DNA of 37,312 nucleotides from Methylobacterium sp. W2 (GCF_020662345.1 NZ_VMOA01000052.1:1-37312), one strand, 5' to 3'; counted from the stretch's first letter, positions 1 through 9,107 are shown. Program-made: numbers and translations. The notes: generated by a model not told the origin, from the letters alone.

Positions 1-1288
1 GGGCGCCGCTGGGGGCAGGCGGCGAGGCGGAGGGGGCCGCGGACGTCTGAGGTGACGCCAATGCCTCGGACTTGAGTTGCCTCAGCGCCTCGTCCGGTGT
101 CGGAAGGTCGGCGGCATAGGCGAGGCGCACGAGAGCCATCTCGGCGGCAGCCAGCGGTCTTGCGGCGACCTGGACCTCGGGAATGGCCTTCAGAAGGATC
201 TGCCACGCCCGCGACAGGGCGCGAACCGAGAGCTTGGCCGCGAATGCGCCGCCCCGGCTACGTTCATCGGCACTGAGGGTCGGATCCGCGGCGGCGGCCT
301 CGGGCACCAGCTTGAGGCGAGTAACGAGATGGGTGAAGCTCGCGAGATCTGACAGGATCACCGCCGGGTCGGCACCTGCCTCGTACTGGCCACGCACTTC
401 CGCGAAGCTCGCCGGAACGTCGCCGCGCATCACCGCCTCGAAGAGGTCGACGATCCGCCCTCTGTCGGCGAGGCCGAGCATGTCGCGCACGCTCGCCCCG
501 GTCACGAGACCGGCCCCATGGGCGATGGCCTGATCGAGGAGCGAGAGCGCATCGCGCACCGAACCCTCGGCGGCGCGAGTGATCGCAGCGAGGGCTTCCG
601 GCTCTGCCTCGACGTTCTCGGCGGCGCAGATCCGGGCGAGATGCGCGACCATGGTGTCGGCTTCGACACGGCGCAGATCGAAGCGCTGGCAGCGCGACAG
701 GATCGTCACCGGAACCTTGCGGATCTCGGTGGTGGCGAAAACGAATTTGGCGTGTGGCGGAGGCTCCTCCAGCGTCTTCAGGAAGGCGTTGAACGCCTTC
801 TCGGAGAGCATGTGGACCTCGTCGACGATGTAGACTTTGTAGCGGGCGGAGACCGGCGAATAGCGGATGCCGTCGATAATGCCGCGCACGTCGTCGATAC
901 CGGTATGCGAGGCGGCATCCATCTCCAGCACGTCCATGTGCCGAGATTCCATGATCGCCTGACAATGGCGACCGAGCTCCGGCATGGCGATGGTAGGGCC
1001 GGTATCGGGGTGGCCGTCGCGGACGTAATTGAGTCCCCGTGCGAGGATGCGGGCCGTCGTCGTCTTGCCGACGCCGCGCACGCCGGTGAGCATCCACGCC
1101 TGCGGGATGCGGTTGGCCGCGAACGCATTGGCCAGCGTGCGCACCATGGCGCCCTGGCCGATCAAGTCATCGAAATTCTGGGGGCGGTACTTGCGGGCGA
1201 GTACTCGATAAGGCGTCACCGCAGGCACGGGCTCGGGTAAGCCCGGCAGGCCAGGAAGATCGCTCGGTGTGCCGGAAGTCGCGTCCAT
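1..1288 (-). CDS. dnaX: DNA polymerase III subunit gamma/tau, N-terminal part (runs off window start)
   Basis: This encodes the clamp-loader ATPase of the replicative polymerase. The first 429 codons are visible and remain open to base 1, so the C-terminus lies outside. The start chosen is the ATG at 1288-1286. It gives MDATSGTPSD, a proline-rich leader, then the family hallmark YRVLARKYRPQNFDDLIGQ. Walker A is GVRGVGKT (about residues 69-76), and Walker B is VDEVHM with the following LSEKAFNAFLKTLEE segment. The four-cysteine zinc site of E. coli DnaX is reduced to a single Cys in RHCQAIMESRH; from memory this is usual in alphaproteobacteria. The visible end is Ala/Pro/Ser-rich, as expected for the linker towards tau. 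The SRP RNA gene lies directly upstream on the same strand, an arrangement also known from other bacteria. No A-rich slippery heptamer for a programmed frameshift is seen in the visible part. Confidence 0.96.
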   Translation of the reverse strand, partial: MDATSGTPSDLPGLPGLPEPVPAVTPYRVLARKYRPQNFDDLIGQGAMVRTLANAFAANRIPQAWMLTGVRGVGKTTTARILARGLNYVRDGHPDTGPTIAMPELGRHCQAIMESRHMDVLEMDAASHTGIDDVRGIIDGIRYSPVSARYKVYIVDEVHMLSEKAFNAFLKTLEEPPPHAKFVFATTEIRKVPVTILSRCQRFDLRRVEADTMVAHLARICAAENVEAEPEALAAITRAAEGSVRDALSLLDQAIAHGAGLVTGASVRDMLGLADRGRIVDLFEAVMRGDVPASFAEVRGQYEAGADPAVILSDLASFTHLVTRLKLVPEAAAADPTLSADERSRGGAFAAKLSVRALSRAWQILLKAIPEVQVAARPLAAAEMALVRLAYAADLPTPDEALRQLKSEALASPQTSAAPSASPPAPSGA

Positions 1289-1377
1289 GCCGCCTTGCGT
1301 GGTTCGAGCGGCCCCGGGTCGGGGGAATGCCGCCACGCGGGGCCTCGGACAGGTCGATCGGTGAGGATCGACGAAGG

Positions 1378-1473
1378 TGGGAGGCTGGACGAAGACCCGC
1401 TCGGTCTCGTTAGGGCTGCTTCCTTCCGGACCTGACCCGGTTGGCGAGTGAAACGTCCCTCGCCAACCTCCCG
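1378..1473 (-). ncRNA. ffs: Signal recognition particle RNA (small bacterial 4.5S type)
   Basis: Read on the minus strand, it contains the near-invariant SRP domain IV core GGTCAGGTCCGGAAGGAAGC followed by AGCCCTAA (about 1410-1437), which binds Ffh. The 5' segment GGGAGGTTGG (1472-1463) pairs with the 3' segment CCAGCCTCCC (1388-1379) with one G-U wobble. These pairs close a rod-like hairpin of about 96 nt, the size of the small bacterial SRP RNA. No Alu domain is present. The exact ends are estimated from the terminal pairing. It lies 90 bases upstream of dnaX on the same strand. Confidence 0.93.
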
Positions 1474-1476
1474 AGC

Positions 1477-1507
1477 GCTATATGGCCGGCGCTTTGGCGT
1501 AACGCAA
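1477..1507 (-). promoter_or_regulatory. Possible promoter of the SRP RNA
   Basis: On the minus strand a TTGCGT (1507-1502) precedes TATAGC (1482-1477), which ends four bases before the predicted RNA 5' end GGGAGG. The spacer is 19 bp, longer than the optimal 17, so this is tentative. Confidence 0.35.
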
Positions 1508-1528
1508 GCGCCTCCCGAGGCCGGACGT

Positions 1529-1792
1529 CTATTCCGCTTCGCGGGTGGTGATGGCGAAGGTCTTGGGGTCGAGCTCCAGGTCGAACTGCTTGCCGTTGGC
1601 ATCGATGGCATCGTCCACGTCGATCTCGTGATCCTCGACCTCGATCTTCTTCCACTTCACGAAGCCTTCCTTCTTCAGGGTCGCCTCGATCTTGGTGAGT
1701 TCCTCGGGCGTCGGTGCCCGGTCCGCGAAGGCGGTGCCGGTAAGGGCGAAACCGAGGGCAATGGCCGCGAGGCCGGCGGTCTTGATCGACAT
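1529..1792 (-). CDS. Small secreted PepSY-like protein
   Basis: This encodes an 87-aa protein with a clear Sec signal peptide (MSIKTAGLAAIALGF, cleavage likely after TAFA). A single PepSY-type domain follows: EELTKIEATLKKEGFVKWKK, then an acidic strand EVEDHEIDVDDAIDANGK, then LELDPKTFAI. PepSY domains are thought to bind or inhibit peptidases, but small stand-alone versions have no defined role. The start is set by the ribosome binding site. AAGGAG abuts a first ATG at 1798 with no spacing, whereas the in-frame ATG at 1792 has a proper 6-nt spacing. It lies upstream of the SRP RNA on the same strand, probably as a separate transcription unit. Confidence 0.8.
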   Translation of the reverse strand: MSIKTAGLAAIALGFALTGTAFADRAPTPEELTKIEATLKKEGFVKWKKIEVEDHEIDVDDAIDANGKQFDLELDPKTFAITTREAE

Positions 1793-1936
1793 GGACATCT
1801 CCTTGGTCGGAAATCAGACGGTTGCGAACGGCGGAGCCTTGCCGGAGTTCCATGACAATTCCGCAAGGGCGCACGCGCTGGTTGTCACGGGCGCCGGCTC
1901 ACCCTAACCTTGGCCTTAATCTCAGAGGTCGAAACC

Positions 1937-3472
1937 ATGGTCACCCGCGTCGCCACCGTTGCCTTCGAGGGAATCGAGGCGCGTGCCGTCGACGTGCAGG
2001 TGCAGATCGCTCCCGGTGCCGTGGTCTTCATGGTGGTCGGTCTGGCCGACAAGGCGGTGGCGGAATCACGGGAGCGTGTCCGCTCGGCTCTGATCGCATC
2101 GGGACTGGCGCTTCCGGCAAAGCGCATCACCGTCAACCTCGCTCCGGCCGACCTGCCGAAGGAGGGCTCGCATTACGATCTGCCCATCGCGCTCGCGGTG
2201 ATGGCCGCCATCGGCGCCATCCCGGCCGATGCGCTCGCCGGTTATTGCGTCCTCGGCGAGCTCACCCTCGACGGCACGATCACGGCGGTGAACGGCGTCC
2301 TGCCTGCCGCCATGGCGGCGAATGGGCGGGGGCTCGGTCTGATCTGCCCAGCAGCGACGGGGCCTGAAGCGGCCTGGGCCGGTGGCGACATGGACGTTCT
2401 GGCCCCGCGCTCCCTGATCCAGCTCGCGAACCATTTCAAGGGCAGTCAGGTCATGGCACGCCCCGAGCCGGCCGTGGCCACGCCCACGGGACGGTTGCCG
2501 GATCTTCGCGACATCAAGGGCCAGGAGGGCGCTAAGCGTGCGCTGGAGATCGCCGCCGCCGGCGGCCACAACCTCCTGATGAATGGTCCGCCAGGCGCGG
2601 GCAAATCGATGCTCGCGGCCCGACTTCCCTCCATCCTGCCGCCGCTCGGGCCGCGCGAACTCCTCGAAGTCTCGATGATCCAGTCGGTGGCCGGCGAGTT
2701 GAAGGGCGGCGCGCTGTCGAGCCGCCGTCCGTTCCGGCAGCCCCACCATTCGGCGTCGATGGCAGCGCTGGTAGGGGGCGGAATCAATGCCCGCCCCGGC
2801 GAGGCCTCGCTGGCGCATGGCGGCGTGTTGTTTCTCGACGAGCTCCCGGAGTTCACGCCGCAGGTGCTCGATTCCCTGCGCCAGCCGATGGAGACCGGCG
2901 AGGTCATGATAGCCCGCGCAAATCACCGAGTGACGTACCCCGCGCGGTTCCAGCTGATTGCCGCCATGAATCCCTGCCGGTGCGGTCAGGCGCTTGAGCC
3001 GGGTTATGCCTGCCGGCGCGGCCCCAACGACCGCTGCGTCGCGCAATACGGCGCGAGGATCTCAGGGCCGCTCCTCGATCGCATCGACTTACGGATCGAA
3101 GTCGGTGCCGTCACGGCTGCCGATCTGATCCTGCCTTCGCCGGCCGAAGGCTCGGCGGAGACGGCGGCCCGAGTGGCCTCCGCACGGGCACTGCAGGCCG
3201 CGCGTTTCGAGGCCCACGGCCTGACCGGCGTCGTCACGAACGCGACCTGTCCGGTGCCGTTGATCGAGGAGATGGCTGCGCCGGATGCGGATGGTGCAAC
3301 ACTGATCCGAAACGCGGCGGAGACCATGCGCCTTTCGGCGCGAGGCTTCCACCGCGTGCTGCGCGTGGCGCGAACCCTCGCGGATCTCGACGGCGAAGAG
3401 CGGGTGCGCCGCCTCCATCTCGCCGAGGCCCTGTCGTATCGCGGACGGACCGAGCGGCCCGTCGCCGCCTGA
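1937..3472 (+). CDS. comM: YifB/ComM family AAA+ ATPase (Mg-chelatase-like)
   Basis: This encodes a 511-aa protein, the usual length for the family. An N-terminal ChlI/Lon-protease-like domain (about residues 1-165, with KRITVNLAPADLPKEGSHYD) precedes the AAA+ core. Walker A is GPPGAGKS (217-224), Walker B is LFLDELPEF, and a PHHSAS loop and a C-terminal Mg-chelatase helical domain (RGFHRVLRVARTLADL) follow. In naturally competent bacteria ComM is a hexameric helicase that drives branch migration during integration of transforming DNA. The gene is also widespread in species not known to be competent. The ATG at 1937 fits the conserved N-terminus (MVTRVATVAFEGIEA) better than one nine codons upstream. 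It is convergent with manC, 15 bp apart. A comEC gene lies about 22 kb away in this window. Confidence 0.93.
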   Translation: MVTRVATVAFEGIEARAVDVQVQIAPGAVVFMVVGLADKAVAESRERVRSALIASGLALPAKRITVNLAPADLPKEGSHYDLPIALAVMAAIGAIPADALAGYCVLGELTLDGTITAVNGVLPAAMAANGRGLGLICPAATGPEAAWAGGDMDVLAPRSLIQLANHFKGSQVMARPEPAVATPTGRLPDLRDIKGQEGAKRALEIAAAGGHNLLMNGPPGAGKSMLAARLPSILPPLGPRELLEVSMIQSVAGELKGGALSSRRPFRQPHHSASMAALVGGGINARPGEASLAHGGVLFLDELPEFTPQVLDSLRQPMETGEVMIARANHRVTYPARFQLIAAMNPCRCGQALEPGYACRRGPNDRCVAQYGARISGPLLDRIDLRIEVGAVTAADLILPSPAEGSAETAARVASARALQAARFEAHGLTGVVTNATCPVPLIEEMAAPDADGATLIRNAAETMRLSARGFHRVLRVARTLADLDGEERVRRLHLAEALSYRGRTERPVAA

Positions 3473-3487
3473 CCTTGGCGACCTCGC

Positions 3488-4921
3488 CTATCGTCCGTAG
3501 ATGTCCTCGACGCGGATGATGTCGTCTTCCCCGGTATAGGATCCAACCTGGACCTCGATGAGTTCGAGGGGGATCTTGCCCGGATTGGTGAGGCGATGCA
3601 TCGAACCGATTGGCAGGTAGACCGCTTCGTTCTCGTGAACCAGCACGACGCGATCATCCACGGTAACCTCGGCGGTGCCGCGTACCACGACCCAATGCTC
3701 CGCCCGGTGGAAATGCTTCTGCAGCGAGAGCCGCCCGCCCGGCGTCACCATGATGCGCTTCACCTGGAAGCGCTCGCCGATGTCGATGCGCTGGTACCAG
3801 CCCCAGGGGCGGAACATCCGGCGATGCGCATCAGCCTCGGGATGGGCCTTCTCGCGCAGCTGCGTGACCAACTCCTTGACGAGGCCGGCCTTGGCCTTCG
3901 AGGTGACGAGGACGGCGTCCGGGGTCGAGACCACGACGATGTCGTCGAGCCCCACCACAGCGGTGAGATGCTCGCCCTCGCTATGCACGAGGCTACCGCG
4001 GGTCTCGACGAGTTCCACGCGACCGCGCACGGCGTTGCCCAACGCATCACGGGGCAACACGTCCCAGACCGCGTCCCATGTGCCGACGTCGGACCACGGG
4101 AAGGATACGGGCAAGACGCCGGCGCGGTCGGTCCGCTCCATCACGGCATAATCGATCGAGGTTTTCGGTGCGCTCGCGAAGGCGGTAGCATCCAGGCGCA
4201 GGAAGTCGAGATCGGTCGTCGCTCCGTCGAGGGCGGCGCGGGTCGCGGCCAGGATTTCCGGAGCATAGGTCTCCAGCTCGGCCAGCATGATGTCGGCGCG
4301 GAACAGGAAGTAGCCGCTGTTCCACAGGGCGCCGTCGGCGATCAGGCTCTCGGCCCCGTGGCGGTTAGGCTTCTCCACGAAGCGTCCGACCTCATACGCA
4401 CCTTCGACCCCGTCGATCGGCGTGCCCTTGCGGATATAGCCATAGGCGGTGGACGGCGCGGTCGGCTCGATCCCGAGCGTCATGATCCGACCGGCCCGGG
4501 CCCCTGCGGCGGCGGCGCGCGCAGCATCCACGAAGGCAGCCGTGTCCCCGATGACGTGATCGGCGGCCAGGATGAGTACCACCGCTTCCGGGTCGCGCCG
4601 GGCGGCATGGAGGGCGGCGACTGCGACGGCAGCGGCGGAATCACGACGCTGCGGCTCGAGGACGATGTCCGCCTCGACCTCGGCCTGCAGCAGCTGCTCG
4701 GCCACGATGAAGCGGGCGTCGCTGCTGGTGATGATCGTTGGCCGCGAGAAAGCGGTTCCATTCGCAACGCGACGAGCGGTGTCCTGAAAGGTCGAACTAT
4801 CGGCAGTCACCAGCGGCGTGAACTGCTTCGGCATACTCTCGCGGGAGGCAGGCCACAATCGCGTACCGGAGCCACCACAGAGGATGACCGGATGGATGAG
4901 GTCGGAAAATCCTGAGGCCAT
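3488..4921 (-). CDS. manC: Bifunctional mannose-1-phosphate guanylyltransferase / mannose-6-phosphate isomerase
   Basis: This encodes a 477-aa type II enzyme that makes GDP-mannose for surface polysaccharides. The pyrophosphorylase signature GGSGTRLWPASRE sits at about residues 16-28, with the sugar-binding FVEKPNR further on. The C-terminal cupin half carries the isomerase motif RPWGWY and the metal-site region QKHFHRAEHWVVV. The chosen ATG at 4921 follows GTGAG by 9 nt. An in-frame TTG three codons upstream is the alternative. No exopolysaccharide genes adjoin it. The neighbour upstream on the same strand is methylmalonyl-CoA mutase, separated by a likely terminator, so it is probably a single-gene unit. 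Confidence 0.94.
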   Translation of the reverse strand: MASGFSDLIHPVILCGGSGTRLWPASRESMPKQFTPLVTADSSTFQDTARRVANGTAFSRPTIITSSDARFIVAEQLLQAEVEADIVLEPQRRDSAAAVAVAALHAARRDPEAVVLILAADHVIGDTAAFVDAARAAAAGARAGRIMTLGIEPTAPSTAYGYIRKGTPIDGVEGAYEVGRFVEKPNRHGAESLIADGALWNSGYFLFRADIMLAELETYAPEILAATRAALDGATTDLDFLRLDATAFASAPKTSIDYAVMERTDRAGVLPVSFPWSDVGTWDAVWDVLPRDALGNAVRGRVELVETRGSLVHSEGEHLTAVVGLDDIVVVSTPDAVLVTSKAKAGLVKELVTQLREKAHPEADAHRRMFRPWGWYQRIDIGERFQVKRIMVTPGGRLSLQKHFHRAEHWVVVRGTAEVTVDDRVVLVHENEAVYLPIGSMHRLTNPGKIPLELIEVQVGSYTGEDDIIRVEDIYGR

Positions 4922-5017
4922 CAGCGTCAACTCACAATTTCAGATTCGGTACGAAGCCAGGAAATACGATCTTGGTGCGCCGCAACCAACCCGGTCCGGA
5001 GCAGAATATGCGATGGA

Positions 5018-5061
5018 AAAGAATAAAGGAGGGCGCCAGCGTCCGGCAATGGCGTTGGCGC
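5018..5061 (-). terminator. Likely terminator after methylmalonyl-CoA mutase
   Basis: On the minus strand, GCGCCAACG (5061-5053) can pair with CGCTGGCGC (5041-5033), allowing one wobble, around an 11-nt loop. The hairpin is followed by the T-rich run CTCCTTTATTCTTTT. It lies 37 bases past the mutase stop and separates it from manC. Confidence 0.55.
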
Positions 5062-5097
5062 TACCCTCATGAATGCCGATGGCGCAATGCGGTCATC

Positions 5098-7263
5098 CTA
5101 CTCAGCGGCCTGCCGGGCGTTGTAGCCGAGCCTTCCGTTCAATTCCTCGATCAGCTTCACGGCCGCTTCAGCAATGACCGTGCCGGGTGGAAAAATCGCT
5201 GATGCGCCTGCGGCATAGAGTGCCGGATAATCGCTCGGGGGGATCACGCCGCCGATCACGATCATCACGTCGCCCCGTCCCTGTTCGGTCAGGGCTGCCT
5301 TCAATTCAGGTACCAGCGTCAGGTGGCCGGCGGCCAGGGACGACACGCCGACGATGTGGACGTCGTTCTCCACAGCCTGACGTGCGGCTTCGGCGGGAGT
5401 CGCGAAGAGGGGGCCGATATCCACATCGAAGCCGAGATCGGCGAAGGCCGAGGCGATGACCTTCTGGCCACGGTCGTGGCCGTCCTGGCCCATCTTGGCG
5501 ACGAGGATGCGCGGGCGCCGCCCGTCATTCTCCTCGAATGTCTCAACGAGTTGACGAACGGTCTCGACCACCGGCGACATGCCACCCACCTCTCGCTTGT
5601 AGACGCCCGAGATCGAGCGGATTTCGGCGCGATGCCGGCCCCAGGCCTTCTCCAAAGCGTCCGAAATCTCTCCGACCGTGGCCTTGGCCCGCGCCGCCTC
5701 GACGCCGAGGGCCAGGAGATTGCCCTCTCCCTGAGCAGCCGCGGTGAGTGCAGCAAGAGCCGCATCGACATCGGCCTGATTGCGCTCGGCGCGCAGCCTT
5801 TTTAGCTTGTCGATCTGGAGCATGCGGACATTGCCGTTGTCGACGCGCATCAACTCGATGGCGCGGTCGTCGTCGGGCTTGAACTTATTCACACCGACGA
5901 TGGTCTGGCGGCCGGAATCGATCCGCGCCTGGGCGCGGGCCGCCGCTTCCTCGATGCGCAGCTTCGGGATGCCGGCCTCGATCGCCTTGGCCATCCCGCC
6001 CAATTCCTCGACTTCGCGCAGGTGCTCCCAGGCGCGGGCGACGATGTCCTGGGTGAGCTTCTCCACATAATAGGAGCCGCCCCACGGATCGACGATGCGC
6101 GTCGTGCCGCTCTCCTGCTGCAGGAATAGCTGGGTGTTGCGGGCGATGCGGGCCGAGAAATCGGTGGGTAGTGCGAGCGCCTCGTCGAGGGCGTTGGTGT
6201 GGAGCGACTGGGTGCCGCCCTGCGTCGCCGCCATCGCCTCGATGCACGTGCGGGTGACGTTGTTGAACACGTCCTGCGCGGTCAGCGACCAGCCGGATGT
6301 CTGGCTGTGGGTACGCAGGGGCAGGGACTTATCGGTCTTCGGCTCGAACTCCTTGACGAGCTTGGCCCAGATCAGGCGCGCCGCCCGCATCTTGGCGATC
6401 TCCATGAAGAAGTTGGTCGAGATGGCCCAGAAGAACGACAGGCGCGGGGCGAATTTGTCGATGGTGAGCCCTGCCGCGAGACCCGCCTTGATGTACTCGA
6501 CTCCGTCGGCGAGCGTGTAGGCGAGTTCGAGGTCGTTCGTCGCCCCGGCCTCCTGCATGTGGTAGCCCGAGATCGAGATCGAATTGAACTTCGGCATATG
6601 GGCCGAGGTGTAGGCGAAGATATCGCCGATGATCCGCATCGAACCCGCCGGGGGGTAGATGTATGTGTTGCGGACCATGAACTCTTTCAGGATGTCGTTC
6701 TGGATCGTGCCCGCGAGCTTCTCGGGCGGCACGCCCTGCTCCTCGGCCGCCACGATGTAGAGAGCGAGGATCGGCAGCACTGCGCCGTTCATCGTCATCG
6801 ATACGGTCATCTCGTCCAGCGGAATGCCCGAGAACAGCGTCCGCATGTCGTAAATCGAATCGATCGCCACGCCGGCCATGCCGACATCGCCCGAGACACG
6901 CGGGTGATCGGAATCGTAGCCGCGATGGGTGGCGAGATCGAAGGCGACCGACAGGCCTTTCTGCCCGGCGGCGAGGTTACGCCGATAGAACGCGTTCGAA
7001 TCCTCCGCCGTGGAGAAGCCGGCATATTGCCGGATCGTCCAGGGCTGAGTGACATACATGGTCGGGTAGGGCCCGCGCAGATACGGCGCGACGCCGGGAT
7101 AGGTGTGGAGGAAGTCGATGCCCTCACGATCCTCCGGGCCGTAAACACCTTTCACCGGGATGCCTTCCGGCGTCATCCAGGGTTCGCCCGTCGGCGGGAC
7201 GGGAGCCACGAAGGCATCTGCCGCGTAGGGGACGTTCGCGAAGTCGGGGATACGGGACGTCAT
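5098..7263 (-). CDS. scpA: Methylmalonyl-CoA mutase, large (catalytic) subunit
   Basis: This encodes a 721-aa adenosylcobalamin enzyme that interconverts (R)-methylmalonyl-CoA and succinyl-CoA. In methylotrophs it serves the ethylmalonyl-CoA pathway, which regenerates glyoxylate, and propionate oxidation. The substrate-channel signature PTMYVTQPWTIRQYAGFST is at about residues 68-86. The C-terminal B12 domain has the base-off motif DGHDRG (lower-axial His about 596), then SSLAAGH and the VIGGVIPP loop. The length matches MCM large subunits rather than the shorter ethylmalonyl-CoA mutase. The ATG at 7263 begins MTSRIPDF. The frame stays open a further 181 codons upstream without homology, and no strong Shine-Dalgarno is seen. 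The small subunit is not adjacent. The gene is divergent from a DUF817 gene. Confidence 0.94.
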   Translation of the reverse strand: MTSRIPDFANVPYAADAFVAPVPPTGEPWMTPEGIPVKGVYGPEDREGIDFLHTYPGVAPYLRGPYPTMYVTQPWTIRQYAGFSTAEDSNAFYRRNLAAGQKGLSVAFDLATHRGYDSDHPRVSGDVGMAGVAIDSIYDMRTLFSGIPLDEMTVSMTMNGAVLPILALYIVAAEEQGVPPEKLAGTIQNDILKEFMVRNTYIYPPAGSMRIIGDIFAYTSAHMPKFNSISISGYHMQEAGATNDLELAYTLADGVEYIKAGLAAGLTIDKFAPRLSFFWAISTNFFMEIAKMRAARLIWAKLVKEFEPKTDKSLPLRTHSQTSGWSLTAQDVFNNVTRTCIEAMAATQGGTQSLHTNALDEALALPTDFSARIARNTQLFLQQESGTTRIVDPWGGSYYVEKLTQDIVARAWEHLREVEELGGMAKAIEAGIPKLRIEEAAARAQARIDSGRQTIVGVNKFKPDDDRAIELMRVDNGNVRMLQIDKLKRLRAERNQADVDAALAALTAAAQGEGNLLALGVEAARAKATVGEISDALEKAWGRHRAEIRSISGVYKREVGGMSPVVETVRQLVETFEENDGRRPRILVAKMGQDGHDRGQKVIASAFADLGFDVDIGPLFATPAEAARQAVENDVHIVGVSSLAAGHLTLVPELKAALTEQGRGDVMIVIGGVIPPSDYPALYAAGASAIFPPGTVIAEAAVKLIEELNGRLGYNARQAAE

Positions 7264-7470
7264 GTGATCGGACTCGTGCGGCGGCGTATGGCGCAGCATT
7301 ATAGTGAAGCACCGGCTTCGGGCTATCCCTCTCAAATCCATTTTGAAGATGAGTGCCGATTCCGCCTCCGGCGATGCCGGCTTTCCAGCGGCGTCCCCGC
7401 GCCCTCGATATGGTCGAGCATCACGCCCGCCTACGCTAAGGCAGGCTGCGCCACCGCCGGAACAGCCATT

Positions 7471-8376
7471 GTGATAGACATCCCGACCCGCAGCGCGTCC
7501 CGCACCTGGCCGCTCATCGCACGGTTCGCCGGATTCGAGGCGCAACTCGGCGCCTGGGCTCTCGCGCGGGGACCCATCGCGGCGGGCATCTACGAATTCC
7601 TGCGGTTCGGCATCAAGCAGGGATGGGCCTGCCTGTTCGGCGGATTGCTGTGTGCGCTGCTCATCGCGAGCTACCTGCTGTATCCCCCGCACGCGACGAT
7701 CAGCCGATACGACTTTCTCACCCTGTCGGCGGTGGCGATACAGATAGCTCTTCTCGTCCTGCGCATGGAGACCTGGGAGGAGGCGAAGGTGATCGCGCTC
7801 TTCCATGTGGTCGGCACAGTGATGGAGATCTTCAAGACCGCCGCCGGATCATGGATCTACCCGGATGCCAGCCTGCTCCGCATCGCCGGCGTGCCGCTCT
7901 TCACCGGCTTCATGTATGCGAGCATCGGATCCTACATCGCCAGGGTGTGGCGCCTGTTCGATTTCCGCTTCACCCATCACCCCGGCACCGGCGCGACGCT
8001 CCTGCTGGCCGCGGCGATCTACGTGAATTTCTTCACCCATCACTATGTCGTGGACATCCGCGTCGGTCTGTTCGCGGCGACGGCGCTGTTATTCGGCCGA
8101 ACCTGGGTGCATTTCAAGGTCTGGCGGGTGCACAGGAAAATGCCGCTTCTCCTCGGTTTCCTGCTTGTCGCCCTGTTCATCTGGTTCGCCGAAAACATCG
8201 GCACGGGAACGCGGGTCTGGCTGTATCCGAACCAGGCATCGACCTGGGCGATGGTTTCCTGGCAGAAACTTGGGGCCTGGTACCTGCTGCTGATCATTTC
8301 CTACGTTCTGGTCACCCTCGTGAACAAGCCGGAGGTTTGTAAGCATGGCGAGATCGAACGGGGATATTCCAAATAA
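7471..8376 (+). CDS. DUF817 family integral membrane protein
   Basis: This encodes a protein of about 301 aa with some eight hydrophobic segments, for example LFGGLLCALLIASYLLY, LLLAAAIYVNFFTHHYVVD and LLLGFLLVALFIWFAENI. The conserved-looking stretches ETWEEAKVIALFHVVGTVME, GSWIYPD and FAENIGTGTRVWLYPNQ fit the DUF817 family, whose function is unknown. The start is uncertain. The GTG at 7471 is the first plausible one after a GGAA at 8-nt spacing, and it leaves 207 bp to the divergent mutase gene. The C-terminal tail is short and polar. The frame is open far upstream, but that part is antisense to the mutase. Confidence 0.82.
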   Translation: MIDIPTRSASRTWPLIARFAGFEAQLGAWALARGPIAAGIYEFLRFGIKQGWACLFGGLLCALLIASYLLYPPHATISRYDFLTLSAVAIQIALLVLRMETWEEAKVIALFHVVGTVMEIFKTAAGSWIYPDASLLRIAGVPLFTGFMYASIGSYIARVWRLFDFRFTHHPGTGATLLLAAAIYVNFFTHHYVVDIRVGLFAATALLFGRTWVHFKVWRVHRKMPLLLGFLLVALFIWFAENIGTGTRVWLYPNQASTWAMVSWQKLGAWYLLLIISYVLVTLVNKPEVCKHGEIERGYSK

Positions 8377-8450
8377 TAGCGACTGGCTTTCTTCAGTCTT
8401 TTGCAAGATCGAGCGGGCTATGCACGACGGAGCCTTGAGGAACCGTGTTC

Positions 8451-8651
8451 ATGAGTGATTCCATCGCCGGCCTCGCACAGTCGATCGTCTCGAACCAGAC
8501 CGCTGCGACGCGGGAGTCGATGCAGACGACGTTCATACGCAAGCAAGGCGAGAGCGACCGGGCGATTGCGCAGCTCCTGCAGCAATCCGCCGATCAGCAG
8601 AAGGCCGTTCTTCCCGAAGGCCAAGGGACCGTCTTGGACCGGCAGGTCTGA
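8451..8651 (+). CDS. Small protein resembling the YjfB putative motility family
   Basis: This encodes a 66-aa protein, MSDSIAGLAQSIVSNQTAATRE and onward. It has a short N-terminal amphipathic stretch and a Gln-rich helix (AIAQLLQQSADQQKAVLP). The pattern of SIA-LA near the start, an alternating polar middle and a short helix with LLQQ resembles YjfB-type proteins of unknown function. That is resemblance only. GAGGAA lies 8 nt before the ATG at 8451 and only 2 nt before an in-frame GTG at 8445, so 8451 is preferred. No flagellar genes are nearby. Confidence 0.6.
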   Translation: MSDSIAGLAQSIVSNQTAATRESMQTTFIRKQGESDRAIAQLLQQSADQQKAVLPEGQGTVLDRQV

Positions 8652-8891
8652 GAACCGGTCCACCGTCCGTCGGTCGAGTCCGATGGGCGCCCGCATCAGG
8701 ATTGTGCAAGTCTAAAGAACGCATCATCCGACTGGGCAATGTCGTGAGACCGACCAGCGTCTTAAAGCATGACCGACAGCCGAACCGGTTTCACGGTACG
8801 GCCGAAACGGCGGCCGAGCGGCGCGGTCGGTTCCGCGCCGGCGGCTAGTTCTTTCGGGCTTCTTCAGGAGGCCCGGAGAAGGGATATCGTC

Positions 8892-9107
8892 TCAGTTGAG
8901 ATAGGTGCGGATCCAGTTCGGCGAGAGGATTTCGCCTTCCTCGGTGATGATCCACGGCTGTTTTGCCGGGTCGGTCAGGGCGCCTGCGGCGGCCTCGATC
9001 GCTTCGCGAAGGGTGCCGTAGCGTGCGGGCTGTGCCAGCGGCGCCGGGACGGGGGTGGTCCGCCAGATCGTCAGATCAGCAGGACGTTCGAGGGCTTCGG
9101 TTTCCAT
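8892..9107 (-). CDS. Hypothetical 71-aa protein
   Basis: I do not assign a family. The protein begins METEALERPADLTIWRTTPV, has a short Ala-rich helix (TLREAIEAAAGALTDPAKQ) and ends with a hydrophilic WIITEEGEILSPNWIRTYLN. There is no signal peptide or membrane segment. AGGA stands about 9 nt before the ATG, and composition is typical of the neighbouring genes, so it is probably real. The C-terminal half (aromatic, with an ITEEGEIL strand) suggests a small folded protein rather than a spurious frame. A 9-bp inverted repeat lies 49 bases upstream of the start. Confidence 0.68.
   Translation of the reverse strand: METEALERPADLTIWRTTPVPAPLAQPARYGTLREAIEAAAGALTDPAKQPWIITEEGEILSPNWIRTYLN

Noticed and set aside
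1..1288. Programmed frameshift in dnaX
   Set aside because: No A-rich slippery heptamer is present in the visible part. The usual position would lie at or beyond the window edge.
7264..7806. N-terminal extension of the methylmalonyl-CoA mutase frame by 181 codons
   Set aside because: The extension has no family similarity, lacks a ribosome site and overlaps the divergent DUF817 gene. The family length is met by the ATG at 7263.
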